Origin: Hippopus hippopus
Taxonomy: Eukaryota > Mollusca > Bivalvia > Cardiida > Cardiidae
Direction of reading: 5' to 3'
Length of the DNA: 64,000 bases
NCBI GenBank assembly: GCA_946811185.2
Contig: OX328106.1
Location: 8,784,777 to 8,848,776, forward strand
A model generated the notes under the pieces. It ran no database searches and had not been told where the DNA came from. It saw nothing but the letters and a program-made list of their open reading frames with translations. The translations under genes were made by a program, and so were the position numbers. Of the stretch, positions 1-10,871 are shown in pieces (position 1 is the first letter of the stretch; each line of letters opens with the position of its first letter).

Positions 1-150
1 AACCCTGTACCGAGCAATCTTATCTTTTAATGACTGTGAGAAAGAAGACTTTTGAAAACATTGTAGTAACCAGCATTTCTTCCCCATTTCTACCATATTT
101 TTACCACGTAACGTAGTAACTCCATCATTTGAGCTACACTGTCATCTCAA
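1..150 (-). mobile_element. TTAA-PAL copy, left end degraded
   Basis: Matches the right-to-left reading of the TTAA-PAL family (described at 46626-46853): AACCCTGTACC end, then GAGAAAGAAGACTTTTGAAAACATTG and half of the central palindrome (TAACCAGCATTT). The palindrome is damaged and the distal part fades out near 150. Confidence 0.6.
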
Positions 151-796
151 AGGCATATCACAAAGCTTTAAAAAAATTATTTCTTCTAATAAATCCAAGT
201 TATGGGCATGCAGTGGAGTTGGCTAAGACTGTTCTTATGAATACATATAACTTAAGATTTACCTTTTATTTTAGAACTGAAGAAATTGTTTCTACTGAAA
301 TCTCAAACTTAAGGTATGAAGTCTGTGCAGTCTGTTTACTGTTAGGTATAGGTGACATGCTGTAAAGTCATCAAAGTGTCCTTTTATGGAGGAGGGGGGA
401 CAGGACAAAGGTCATTGTCCAGTGGCCAGCAGATGTCCATTGATTACCATTACATTTACCTTGTAGTTGCAGATGATAAAAATAATAATTTGCACCATTT
501 TGTGCAGTTTTGAAATTTCATCAATCAAACATTGTGTTAGGTTTTCATGATGAGGGTTCTATCAATGTGCATAATTATATTTGATGAACTATTTTGAAAT
601 TACCAGTCACATGATATTGACATTGGCTGGCGAGATCTAGTGCCTGCCAATCTCGTAATTAAGGTGCTACAGACATAGTGAGCTGTACTGTTCCAAAGAC
701 AGGTCCAATTACTTGAGCTTTAAAATTCAGTATGTTACCTGAGAAATTTTAATGCTTTCAATATGGTTGGAATGGACAAGTTTGTCTGGTGTAAGG
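151..796. other. No recognisable feature
   Basis: AT-rich sequence. The 78-codon open frame starting at 129 begins inside a repeat and resembles nothing I know. No splice-flanked CPEB-like coding was seen. Confidence 0.4.
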
Positions 797-1025
797 TTAA
801 CACTACAAAATGACAAAACCTAGGAATCTTGAAACTATATTGTAAGCATGTACAGACAACAAAATAAGTGTGGCTCTAATGAAGAAATATATTTCTAAAA
901 GCGTAGAAATCGTGGTTAAAGGAGAAAATACTGGTTACCAGCATTTTCTTCTTTTTCCAACAATGTTTTTTAATGCTTTCTTTCTCAGGGTGGTTACAAC
1001 TCGGGTTTGTTTGGTGAAGGGTTAA
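797..1025 (+). mobile_element. TTAA-PAL copy, full length
   Basis: TTAA at both ends (797-800 and 1022-1025), 229 bp, with AAATACTGGTTACCAGCATTTT at its centre and GGTGAAGGGTTAA at its right end. The left terminus is diverged. Confidence 0.75.
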
Positions 1026-1305
1026 CAGGGTATAATGTTGATTTTCTATTGGGCCTGATGAGTATCAGATAACAATCAATGTAATTATTCTCTGTACTGC
1101 ATTGCAATCTATAAAACAACGCAATCAATGAGAAATACTGATTTTCCCTTTTCCTCCAATGTTTTTAAATGGAAGTCATTTGGTGTAAGGAGGACATAAA
1201 AAAACACTGACTTTGCTATCACATGCGGCATATATTTGCACTGTAGTATTATGGTTTAGACCCCATTTATGCCATTGCAATGTGTTGGAAGTCAGAAATA
1301 TGAAT
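1026..1305. other. Degenerate repeat remnants
   Basis: A worn half-palindrome (GATTTTCCCTTTTCCTCCAATG near 1140) looks like an old TTAA-PAL fragment. Nothing else was seen. Confidence 0.35.
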
Positions 1306-1309
1306 TTTT

Positions 1310-1916
1310 AGCTCCACTGGCCGAAGGCCAGAGAGCTATTGTCATGGCGTTGTGTCCGTCGTGCGTCCGTCCGTCCGTTCGTCCGTGCGTGCGTCCGTAA
1401 ACTTTTTCTTTAAAAAACTTCTCCTCAGAAACTATTGACTGGATTTTTACCAAATTTCACAGGAATGTTCCTTTGGTGGTCTTCTTTCAAATTCCTTCAA
1501 ATAATTGTGTTCCATGAAGAATTCTGGTTGCCATGGCAACCAAAGTAAAAAACCTTTAAAAATCTTCTCCTCCCAAACCGCTATTTGGATAGCATTATTA
1601 TTTTGCAGGAATGTTCCTTAGATACAGGTTTACAGAATTCCTTAAAAAAAAAAAGATCTGTCAAAAAACATGGCTTTTATGGGAGTCTCATTTTCCTTTT
1701 ATGGTATAAAGTAAAATCTTTGAAAAATTTCTTCTCTAAAACTATTCATTGGATTTCATTGTTGTTTTGCAGGTAAGTTCCTATGGTGGTTGTCTACCAA
1801 ATTGTTTCTTCAGTGAGCTAAAATGCAGGATTGAATGATAATTGTTAAAAACTTCCTTTCGCCATTATAGAAATATCAGGCCTGTGGAGCGATACAGGCG
1901 CTCAAGCGCCTCTAGT
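1310..1916 (+). mobile_element. AGCTCC-type element (family C)
   Basis: Begins TTTTTAGCTCCACTGG with a GGCCGAAGGCC hairpin. This is followed by a CGTCCGT-rich stretch and an interior shared with the other AGCTC elements (GGTTGCCATGGCAACC). It closes with GTGGAGCGATACAGG and a GGCGCTCAAGCGCC hairpin. The 5' hairpin and GTGGAGC match the copy at 32631-33547. No coding capacity is visible. Confidence 0.6.
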
Positions 1917-1959
1917 TTTGAAAAGTGAGCATATGCTTCTCAGGTTGGTCAGAATGAAT

Positions 1960-2657
1960 TAGATTGATTTTAAAGCAGTAAATTCAAAGCATTTGCAGAC
2001 AACATATTAAGTGTACCAAATAACACAGTTGTTTTTGCCCATTTGAAAGACTCAAAACTATATACTGCAAGAGAAGATGATTTCAGTGTATTATCTGTTA
2101 AGAGGCTTTTGAAAAAAATGTGGGGAAAAGAAGAAAATGCTGGTAGCCAGCATTTTTACATTTTCCTGCAATGTGTTCCACCCTATCATAGACAGAAATC
2201 ATCATCATTTGACCTACATTTATTAAATATGTCATCAGCAGATGCAGAGAAAGCCTTTGAAAACATTTTGGGAAAAGGAGAAAATGCTGGTAACCAGCAT
2301 TTTCTCCTTTTCTCACAATGTTTTCTACCCTGTCACATACAGAAATAATCATTTTATCTACTTTTTATTTGTCGTCTGTGGACCATTCCAGTTTTGTCAA
2401 GTCCAAAATTTCAGTGTTTCACAAAGAGTTAACCAATTACCACACAATCCCTACTTTTGACGACCCTGAGAAAGAAGCCTTTGGAAAACATTGTGGGAAA
2501 AGGAGAAAATGCTGGTAACCAACATTTTCTCCTTTTCCCACAGTGTTTTCTACCCTTCACAAAACAAATTTCAAATTTTCAGTCACTTTTATTTTGTTGT
2601 CTGCAAATGCTTTCGAATTGGACAAACCTAAAATTTTGTCGTTTGGTAATGAGTTAA
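1960..2657 (-). mobile_element. Cluster of TTAA-PAL copies
   Basis: Three minus-oriented copies follow one another at about 2095-2245, 2240-2432 and 2429-2657, after a plus-oriented fragment at 1960-2035. The last is full length (229 bp) and shares TTAA 2429-2432 with its neighbour. Central palindromes are at 2140, 2283 and 2508. Confidence 0.75.
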
Positions 2658-2822
2658 ATATAATGAAATATGTGACAAAAGAGTAAAGAATAGAACTAGG
2701 TGGTAAATTGTAAACGATGGGGAAAAAATGAGATCAGTATCGACCATGAATTCATTTACATTGTCATAATCTCCTTTCCATCTCTAATGCAAGAGAATTA
2801 AGACTGTTCCAGCATAGTCTGT

Positions 2823-2936
2823 CAGGGTTTTCCATGTACTTAGTCAAATGGGGGTCATTTGATCCCATTCAAATAAATTTAAGAAGGCAAACATGAAAAT
2901 TTTGGGGGACATTTAGAAAGTTTGGGGGGGGGGGGA
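2823..2936 (+). mobile_element. CAGGGTTTTCC element (family L), truncated
   Basis: Starts CAGGGTTTTCCATG and continues with GGGGGTCATTTGA and ATTTTGGGGGACATTT, as in the complete copy at 10576-10720. The 3' part runs into a G tract and is lost. Confidence 0.55.
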
Positions 2937-2950
2937 ATATTTCACATCTT

Positions 2951-3163
2951 TTAACTCATTACGAATTTTTAGCCTTGTCCAGATTGAAAGCATTTGGAGA
3001 CAACAAATCAAATGTAACGCAAAACATGACATTTGTGTTTTGTAGAGTAAGAAATATTGTGGGGGAAAAGGACAAAATGCTGGTTCACCAGCATTTTCTC
3101 CTTTTCCCACAATATTTTAAAAGGCTTCCATCGTAGAGTTGTTAAAAGTCGGAATTGTGTCGG
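2951..3163 (+). mobile_element. TTAA-PAL copy, 3' truncated
   Basis: TTAACTCATTACG left end at 2951, GAAAGCATTTGGAGACAACAAA block, palindrome around TGCTGGTTCACCAGCA (one extra base at the centre), and an end near GTCGGAATTGTGT without the terminal TTAA. Confidence 0.7.
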
Positions 3164-4480
3164 CCTTTTTAGGTTTTGCTGTGAATCAATTTTTTGCTGT
3201 AAATGCTTATTTTCTCTGAAAACATAAGAAATTACATGCAGAAAAAAAAAGGTGCAAATTAGATGCAAATTAGATGTTCAAATAACCCGTAGAAGAAAGG
3301 CTTTTTTTAACCCTTAAAGTGCCGAATAAACCCAGTAGTCATTTTCAGTCTAGGGAAAAAACCCGAATAAATGACCTCTCTGCAAATGCGAGTTGGCAAG
3401 CCCACCTTAGAAACGCAGTATTTTCGGTTGCTAAGCCCAACAAACAAACAAGAAAATGGCATCGGATACATAGAGAAAGAGGGTTTATTTCAGTTATATT
3501 CTAGCTGGTGATTTGGTCTAATTTAAGCAACCCAAGTTTTCCCCCAACTTTCTTATTAACTAGATCAGCAACGAATGAGAAAAAAATACCTTGACTAATG
3601 CTATATTTATGAGAAATCGAGAAGTAAAAAGCGTTTGAACCAGGCAGAAGTGCCATTAACAGTCATATGTAATTGTCTTTATTAACCAGGAATAAAATAT
3701 GAATGCTCTCAAAAGTATAACAACAATAATCATAGCATGACGTTCGCAATGTCAATGTATTTATGAAACAGGATGACAAGTGGCTGTCAATAAAATTTAC
3801 TTTTTCTCGTTGCTCCTTTCGTTTGAATGATTACCACTGTTGAATTTGAAAGACGTTTGTTCAGTCAGATTTCAATAAAGGTAGTTTAACAGTACACTTT
3901 GACATAATCGTTCTTTCTTTTCTGAAAGCTTAAAAAATAATCTGCTTTTCTGTTGTTAAGTAGAGTAGCTGGTTTTTCAGAATCCTGGTTAATTCTACCT
4001 GCGACATATTACATTCCATTGATCTAGGTTTTTGGAATGGATAAATTTACTTTTCCTTTCAGGGTAAATAATGTAACAAATATCTAACCACATGATCCTT
4101 ATCTGCAACTTAAATCCATTTTTGAAATAATTATTTTATATTCCAATCTTATCTGATTTAGAGTAAAAAAAAAACATATTAATTAACAATAGTAATGTAG
4201 CAAAGCAGACAGTGTAGGTCAACGATCAGACTGCACGTTTTGTTGCAAAGACAATTTTAGAAGTGAAAGGCGTGTTAAAATGGGAGATTTTTTGGTACAG
4301 GGTTAGAAAAAAGTAAACTTGATCAGAATACCACCTGCATTTCAGTGTAGACAGACGCAAGACCAACCTATACAGTCATGAAGTATGGTCTGATCCTACA
4401 TTGAGTCTTTTTTGCCTGCAAATTTTGCCCTCAGTATGATGCAAGTAAGCTGGTATGGTCTTTAAATTAAAATGGTCTTT
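3164..4480. other. Mostly unassigned intergenic or intronic DNA
   Basis: AACCCTTAAAGTGCC at 3309 resembles the end of repeat family J. At 4210-4440, fragments such as GATCAGACTGCACG and GTCTGATCCTACATTG resemble family J's inner palindrome. The 61-codon frame at 3319 is not convincing as a gene. Confidence 0.35.
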
Positions 4481-4873
4481 TTAATCTGTGGACAACAAAA
4501 CTTTGTATTTGCCGAAATTGAAAGCATTTGCAAAATTAACTTTGGCTCAAAACATGAAATTTTTCTATAACAGCGAAGAAAATGTGGAAAAGGGAGAATA
4601 TGCTGGGTACCAGCATTTTCCCTTTTTCCCTCAATGTTTTCAAAAGCTTTCTTCTTAAAGGGTTTTTTAAACTGAGGATAGTTTGATAAAAGGTTAACTC
4701 CATGCCAGATTATAAAATTGTAGACCTGTCAATATTGAAAGCATTTACAGGTGATAAAGGTGTCTAATGTAATTGGAGCTGTTTCTGAAAATGTTGAAAT
4801 GATACTGGGAAGCAGAGGAAATCCTGGTGACCACAACTTTCTCCTTTTTCCACAATATTAAAGCTATGTTTTT
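4481..4873 (+). mobile_element. Two TTAA-PAL copies in tandem
   Basis: The first is 4481-4697 (TTAA ends, centre GCTGGGTACCAGC). The second begins at the shared TTAA 4694-4697, is strongly diverged, and is cut off at 4873 by the AGCTC element that follows. Confidence 0.65.
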
Positions 4874-5851
4874 AGCTCACCTGAGCACAAAGTGCTCAGA
4901 GTGAGCTTTTGTGATTGTGCTGTGTCCGGCGTGCGTCGTCCGTTGTCAACTTCTTGAAAGTTAGTCAGAATGTTTGTCTTGATGATATCTCAGACAAATT
5001 TGAAAATGGGTCATGTCGGGTCAAAAACTAGGTCACTAGGTCAAATCTTAGAAAAAGCTTGTGTATGCTGTAGAGGCCAGGTTTTTAGTCCAAAACTCTT
5101 GAAAAATGGTCAGAATGTTTGTCTTGATAATATCTCGGACGAGTTCGAAAACAGGTTATGTTGGGTCAAAAACTAGTTCACTAGGTTAAATCTTAGAAAA
5201 ACCTTGTGTATGCTCTAGAGGCCACATTTTTAGTCTGAAACTCTTGAAAATTGGTCAGAATGTTTGTCTTGATGATATCTCTAACAAGTTTGAAAATGAG
5301 TTATGTTGGGTCAAAAAATAGGTCACTGGATCAAATCTTAGAAAAAGCTTGTGTACACTCTGGAGGCCAGATTTTCAATGCAATACTCATGAATCTTGGT
5401 CAAAATGTTTGTCTTTATGATTTCTTTGATTATTGTACAAATGGATCATGTCGGGTCAAAAGGTAGGTCACTGGGTCACATCCAAAACTCTTGAAAAATG
5501 GTCAGAATGTCTGTCTTGATAATATCCTGGACGAGTTCGAGAAACCGGTTATGTTGGGTCAAAAACTAGGTCACTAGGGTAAATCTTAGAAAAACCTTGT
5601 GTACCCTCTAGAGGCCACATTTTCAGTCAAATACTCAAGAAAGTTGGTCAGAATGTTTGTCATAATGATATCTTGAATGAGTTTGAAAATGGGTCACATC
5701 GGACTAAAAAACTAGGTCACCAGGTCAAATCTTTAAAATAGCCTGTGTAGCTCTAGAGTCATCATTTTCTGTCCAATAGTTTTGAAAATTAGACAGAATA
5801 TTTGCCTTGATGATCGATATGATGAAATTGAAAATGGGTTACATTGCTTAA
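4874..5851 (+). mobile_element. AGCTCAC-type element (family B), 5' part
   Basis: Starts AGCTCACCTGAGCACAAAG with a self-complementary TGAGCAC/GTGCTCA hairpin, then TGTGTCCGGCGTGCGTCG. The body is tandem units of about 146 bp around GGTCAGAATGTTTGTCTTG (4962, 5109, 5255, 5398, then shorter ones) and ACTAGGTCACTAGGTCAAA. It breaks off at TTAA 5848-5851; the missing end appears at 9488. Confidence 0.7.
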
Positions 5852-6139
5852 ATCAAAGTGCTGTCAGCACTGTAATCGGTTGACACTGAATAACCACACT
5901 ATTTTTGAAAATCACAAATCAAATGGTAGTTGTTTGAACTGTGTATGGGAGTAAGAACCCCATGTTATATTGCCTTTTATACTGGATTAGAACCTTGACA
6001 ATGGATAAAGAAATCCATTCTTATTCTTGCAAAGGACTATAATGGATATATTATGGAAATTATCGAATTCAGTAATAAACTGGTTGAGTAATTCGTTGTT
6101 TTGTGTTTTTGGCCGCTTTGAACATTATGTCAGTCATTT

Positions 6140-6283
6140 CGTGGCGACAGCCTACTTATTCATATTTGTCATGGATTTCACTAGTACTAGGCAAGGGCTC
6201 TGAGGTATCATACCTGATGACACCACCACGAAAAACACAGGTGTCGAATCCTACACCATAAAACTGAGCCACCTAGGAACCTT
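6140..6283 (-). mobile_element. SINE fragment (SINE2 type)
   Basis: On the minus strand it reads GGTTCCTAGGTGGCTCAGT (box A-like), then a diverged box B and a TTTTTCGTGGTGGTGTC block like the body of SINE2 at 50874. The 3' tail is absent. Confidence 0.5.
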
Positions 6284-6831
6284 TTTTTTTTTAACCTGTA
6301 TTTTACAAATTAATAGTTTAACGGAATGGTCTATGGAGAGATTTGCCAGCCATCAGCAATAGAATGTAAAAGATACGGGATTCTAATCAGCAATACCTAT
6401 TATCAAGCGTTAGACATCACTCTTACAAGATTAATAGTACCTACCAGCCTTTTACTAAAGAAAAAAGAAAACGCACACACACAAACACAAAATTTAATAG
6501 TCTTTATTATTGTAACTGTAGCAACTTTGGTAACTTTAATATAGTTATAAGACTGACTTTTCTACCAACGATTGGAACACAGACAGAGTGTACTGTAACA
6601 CATTGCCAGACTCTAAGTAATATCCTTAGTTTTTTACTTTTAAATGATTTGAATAAATCATATAAAATGTGTTTGCATTTTGACTCCTGAATTGTTTATT
6701 TTTGACCGCTAGTGGGCTGTCTATATCTCCATTTTTAACAAGCCATTGTATTTTATCGAGATAAATTGTCCTACCTAATATTTTTGGTTGACTACTTCTA
6801 AAGAATGTAGCTAATATCTACGTAACCGTCA

Positions 6832-7030
6832 TCTCTTCACCAACCAACAAAATTTTAGACTTGTCAAAATCGAACGCATATGGACATGGCAAATTGAATT
6901 TGAAAAGGTAGAAAACATCATGGTAAAAGGAGAAAATGATGGTTATCAGCATTTCCCCCTTTTCTGCAATATATTCAACAGCTTCTTCCCTCAGGGTTGT
7001 TAAAAATGGGATTGTGTGGTAAAGAGTTAA
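6832..7030 (+). mobile_element. TTAA-PAL copy
   Basis: CACCAACCAACAAAATTTTAGAC left part without a clear TTAA, palindrome centre GATGGTTATCAGC, and an intact right end GGTAAAGAGTTAA at 7030. Confidence 0.65.
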
Positions 7031-7532
7031 AACTGTGAGTTAATCTACTGGCCGTTTCCAGTCAGAAAGCAATATCCAAACATTGCAATTTCCTTTTTTT
7101 TTTTTTCATACAGATCGATATCCTACGAAAGCCTACACGGGTCAACATGAAGATAAAATGTTTCTAAAAAACATGTAATAACTTGAATTTAAAACACGTC
7201 ATAATGCAAAAAATGTCACACAAACGCGAAAAATCTTGTAAAAACATGTTTTTAAACACGTAATAACACGTTTAAAAGTTGTAGTAACGTGAAAAATCTC
7301 GTATTGATGTGTTTTAATATTGATCTGCATTGCACTCAAAAGAGAGTCTAATCTTGATCTTTTATTGTCTGCAAAAGCAACTTTTCTTAACCTTGACCAA
7401 TACAGGTTATGTATTTGATTCATTCTAATAAGCGAGGAGCATAGCTACAGTAAACCTGTTGTTACAGGAGACCACTCCTTCATGCATGGCTTCATCCCGA
7501 TTTAAATACAATACCTAACAATTGTGTTAGGG

Positions 7533-7606
7533 AGAATTCTCTTTAGCTCAGTGGTTTTCGTTGGCCTTTCGTCTGGGCGTTCTAGGTTTGAATCCTGCCC
7601 GGTCCC
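7533..7606 (+). other. tRNA-like SINE head
   Basis: Contains box A-like TTAGCTCAGTGG and box B-like GGTTTGAATCC at tRNA spacing. The acceptor arms do not pair, so a working tRNA is unlikely. A tRNA-derived SINE head without a recognised body is the better reading. Confidence 0.4.
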
Positions 7607-8025
7607 TGTATTTCTGCTATATGCATTTGTTCATTGTTTCTTTGTTACAGACTTTGTTCGTAAGACTGTTAAACAGGACCTTGTGGAAAGGATAAGAATC
7701 AACTAATATAAAGTATCTGATGAGACATACATGTTGTAGAGAGTTTTACCTTAAGACCCTGCATTAACGAAATAGACATGTCAAACTTGGAAAAGCAGCC
7801 TAGTTATTGAAGGGCCATTGCTGTCTTGACTAGAATATCTCATAGAAAAGCTGGCATGACAGATCCAAGATCTGACTGCATGTTCTATACAGTCTGGTCT
7901 GAATCTGCACTCTCCGCAAAGGCAACATAAGTTGTGCTTAGCCCTCTATGGAAAAATACCTTGGAAAATATACATGCTCCTAAACATTTCCCTGGTCCGT
8001 TGATTCAGACATGGAGAATTATATC

Positions 8026-8254
8026 TTAACTCATTACCAAACAACAAAATTTTAGACTGATCCAAATTGAAAGGACTTGCAGACGACAATATAAATGTAA
8101 CTCAAAAAGTGAAATTTGTTTCCAGCAGGGTAGAAAACACCGTGGGAAAAGGAGAAAATGCTGGTTACCAGCATTTTCTCCTTTTCCCACAATGTTTTCA
8201 AAAGGCTTCTATCTCAGGCTCGTAAAAACCAGGGATTGTTTGGTAAAGGGTTAA
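8026..8254 (+). mobile_element. TTAA-PAL copy, full length
   Basis: 229 bp with TTAA at 8026-8029 and 8251-8254. The palindrome around GCTGGTTACCAGC is intact. It shares the interior GAAATTTGTTTCCAGCAGGG with the copy at 46626, suggesting one recent subfamily. Confidence 0.85.
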
Positions 8255-8301
8255 GTGAACGTATTTATGTTGCAGTTTCAGCCCCCAGTGAAATTGCTCT
8301 A

Positions 8302-8450
8302 TTTAACCAAATGACAAAATTTTATTTTGAAAAATTTTCATATGGTGAAGAATGCTGTTGGAAAAAGAGATGATGATGGTTACAAGCATTTCTCTCTCTT
8401 TCTCACTATATTTTCAATGCCCCACAGGATTGTTTTTGCAAGGGTCAGCA
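8302..8450 (+). mobile_element. TTAA-PAL fragment, degenerate
   Basis: TTTAACCAAATGACAAAATTTT followed by a worn palindrome (GATGATGGTTACAAGCATTT). The internal spacing block is missing. Confidence 0.5.
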
Positions 8451-9487
8451 GACTGATTCTATTCTAAGCTTATCAAGAAAAAACACGTCAGTGACCGTAC
8501 AAAAATGGTAGTGCTATGTCTGTAAGGGGTTATGAAAATATAACACATCTGAAGCTGCAAAGTGCGTAATCAGGTATATATGCTGGTCAGTATTGTGAAT
8601 GGACAGTGTGGTTAGTAAAGTTGCAGGCTTGGGATCACCATTCCATTCTGAAAATGCTTACGTAATGACCTCTCCGCTGCTTAGAAGTTGGAGGTCATAA
8701 CCCTTACACAAGTTTACATCCGTTTTCCTCACAGCTTCACAATTTTTTGCCTCACTAGCGTCAAACAACCCACGGCCAATCACTATTTTAAACCTACGCC
8801 TGTTACGAGTTGCATTTACATCACTTTGCTCTAAAGTAGTACAATCTAAATTTTTTAATTCTTTATAGCAATATTCCGTACAAACTCCTTTCTGTAGCGA
8901 TTTTATCTTTGCTCCAACCCTAGATGACCCATGAACTTTTCAACACCCGCAACATATACGGACAACACTCGTCACAACTCGACCGATCCCGTAACTACGT
9001 ATATAGTGACCAACGACCCACTCAAAGTTTGCCAAATAATATAGACAGTCGACGGCTACAGAATGTGTTTACATCACACGATACAATTGATTTGCTCTCG
9101 TTTCATTCATACTCATTAACTCTGACCCCATTTCTGATAACTGTTTTGAAAATAAACTGCTACAAGTTTTTTTCCATTTCTGCTCGCTAGACATTTTGAT
9201 TACATTGGTAATAGTAAAAAATTTCAACGCTAAACAAGTTGTAATCGCCGTTTATTGCATAATTGAAAAGTTGAGAACTGGATTACTTGACGCCTGTTTA
9301 CTAGGACTGTTTACTCATTCTTGCGCTCAACTGAAAGTAGTATTTATAATAAGGTCACGACAGGCTTGTTAAGCGTTGTAATGCTGTAAATGAATGCTGT
9401 CATGAGTTGCAGTTACATCAGTTTGCCCTCAGTGCACAGGTTTCCGAAATTTGTGGTCTCTCTAATCGTCAGGCTCACGCCGACCGA

Positions 9488-9819
9488 TTAAAAACTAGGT
9501 CGCCATGTCAAATCTTGGTAAAAACCTTGTATACACTTTAGAGGCCACATTTTCTGACCAATAGTTACAAAATGTGGTCAGAATCTTTGTTTTGATAATA
9601 TCTGCAATGGGAAAATGGGCTATGTTTAACTAAAAAGTAGATCACTGAGAGAAATTGTAGAAAAAGCTTGTGTACAAGCTAGAGGCCAAACTTTCAGTCC
9701 AATAATTATGAAAGCTTGGTAGAATGTTTGTCATAATATCTTGAAAGAGATTGAAAATGGGTCATGTTTGGTCAAAAAACTCAGGTGAGCGACTTCAGGG
9801 CCATCATGGCCCTCTTGTT
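9488..9819 (+). mobile_element. Family B element, 3' part
   Basis: Resumes with TTAAAAACTAGGTCG, carries about two tandem units, and ends with CTCAGGTGAGCGACTTCAGG, the GGGCCATCATGGCCC hairpin and CTCTTGTT. It is probably the other half of the element at 4874-5851. Confidence 0.65.
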
Positions 9820-9895
9820 CATCATGGTCTTGTAAACAAAAGATCCTTTGGTTTGAGTTGGCTCATCAGCAGAGGCTAAGATTGAAGATTTGTTC

Positions 9896-10293
9896 ATATT
9901 AAGAGTAATTTTGTAGACTAAAAAAAATGGTTGCTAAAATGTACGGACTTGTCCTTTGAAGGATAGAAAACATTACATGCAAAATGAAAACATGCAGGTT
10001 ACCTGTCTATATTTCCAGCAATGTATTCAAAAGCCTATGCCTCAGCCTTGTTAACCCTTTACCACACAGTCCCGACTTTCAATGACCCTAGGGAAAAGGG
10101 CTTTTGAAAATATGGTGGGAAAAGGAGAAAATGCTGGTAACCAGCATTTTCTCCTTTTCTCACAATGTTTTCTAGCCAGTGAAAGACAAATTTCAAGTTT
10201 TGGGTAACTGAATTTGTTGTCTGCAAATGCTATCAATTTGGACAAGCATTTTGCTTTTAAGTGAAAATGATGGAATGTTTGGTGAAGGGTTAG
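9896..10293 (+). mobile_element. TTAA-PAL copy with another copy inside
   Basis: A diverged plus-oriented copy reaches CTCAGCCTTG at 10050, where its internal TTAA is. It resumes after 10260 with GTGAAAATGATGGAATGTTTGGTGAAGGGTTA. The interruption is the minus-oriented copy at 10051-10260. Confidence 0.5.
10051..10260 (-). mobile_element. TTAA-PAL copy inserted into an older copy
   Basis: Starts TTAACCCTTTACCACACAG and has a clean palindrome around GCTGGTAACCAGC at 10134. The distal end is worn but reaches a TTAA at 10257-10260. It sits at the internal TTAA of the surrounding copy. Confidence 0.6.
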
Positions 10294-10517
10294 AGGAGTC
10301 AGACTCTGAGAATCATCTCTCCACTTTTACCTGGTATTTTTTTACATAATAGCAGAAATTATGATGTTGGAGATTGAGTGAAAACTTCAGCAGTTTCCAG
10401 ATGTTTATCATTACAAACTCCTAAACATGCATTTTCATCTGGCAAACCACTGGCATTTTCTGAATTCCACAGTCAGCCTAGCACCTAACAGTAGTTAACC
10501 CTGAAAGTATTGAGCAC

Positions 10518-10871
10518 TTAACTCTTTGCCACACAACAATCATGTTAGACTGGTCCAAAATCACTGAAAGCATTTCAGGGTTTTCCCTGGACTTTCTAAC
10601 ATGGGGGTCATTTGAACCTCTTTAAAAGAACAAAAGAGGGCAAACATTTAAATTTTGGGAGACATTTGGAGAATTTGGGAGTCCAAATTTAAGGAAACTG
10701 GGGGGCCAGGGGAAACTATGGCATTTGCAGAGATATTAAATCATGGGGCTCAAATGATTGGATTTGTTTCTGAAAGGTTAGAAAACATTGTGGGAAAAGG
10801 AGAAAACGCTGGTTACCAACATTTTCTCCTTTCCCACAATTTTTTTAAGTCTTATTTCCCAGGGTTGTTAA
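10518..10871 (+). mobile_element. TTAA-PAL copy split by family L
   Basis: TTAACTCTTTGCC start, GACTGGTCC block, then GAAAGCATTT. It is interrupted at 10576-10720 and resumes with GCATTTGCAGAGATATTAAA and a palindrome around GCTGGTTACCAAC. It stops at the internal TTAA (10868-10871). Confidence 0.7.
10576..10720 (+). mobile_element. Family L element, complete
   Basis: 145 bp, flanked by GCATTT on both sides (10570-10575 and 10721-10726), a target duplication inside the surrounding TTAA-PAL. Ends are inverted: CAGGGTTTTCCCTGG against CCAGGGGAAACTATG. No coding capacity; probably a small non-autonomous DNA transposon. Confidence 0.65.

Larger units (their letters stand above)
5852..9487. other. 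3.6-kb segment splitting a family B element
   Basis: Both sides carry TTAA (5848-5851 and 9488-9491), and the two flanks are consecutive parts of one family B unit. The segment itself has no long open frame. It holds a SINE fragment (6140), TTAA-PAL copies (6832, 8026, 8302), a tRNA-like SINE head (7533) and unassigned DNA (8455-9487). Whether it is one inserted element or a composite is not settled. Confidence 0.4.

Noticed and set aside
129..365. 78-codon frame at the window start
   Set aside because: Begins within a TTAA-PAL remnant and shows no recognisable domain or CPEB-like splice context.
4970..5466. Short plus-strand frames with SLKMGHVGSKTRSLGQILEK-like products, also at 18348 and 19081
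   Set aside because: They recur once per tandem unit of family B, have no start context and match no protein. They are by-products of the repeat.
7533..7606. Possible tRNA gene
   Set aside because: Boxes A and B are present, but the acceptor arms do not pair. SINE head is more likely.
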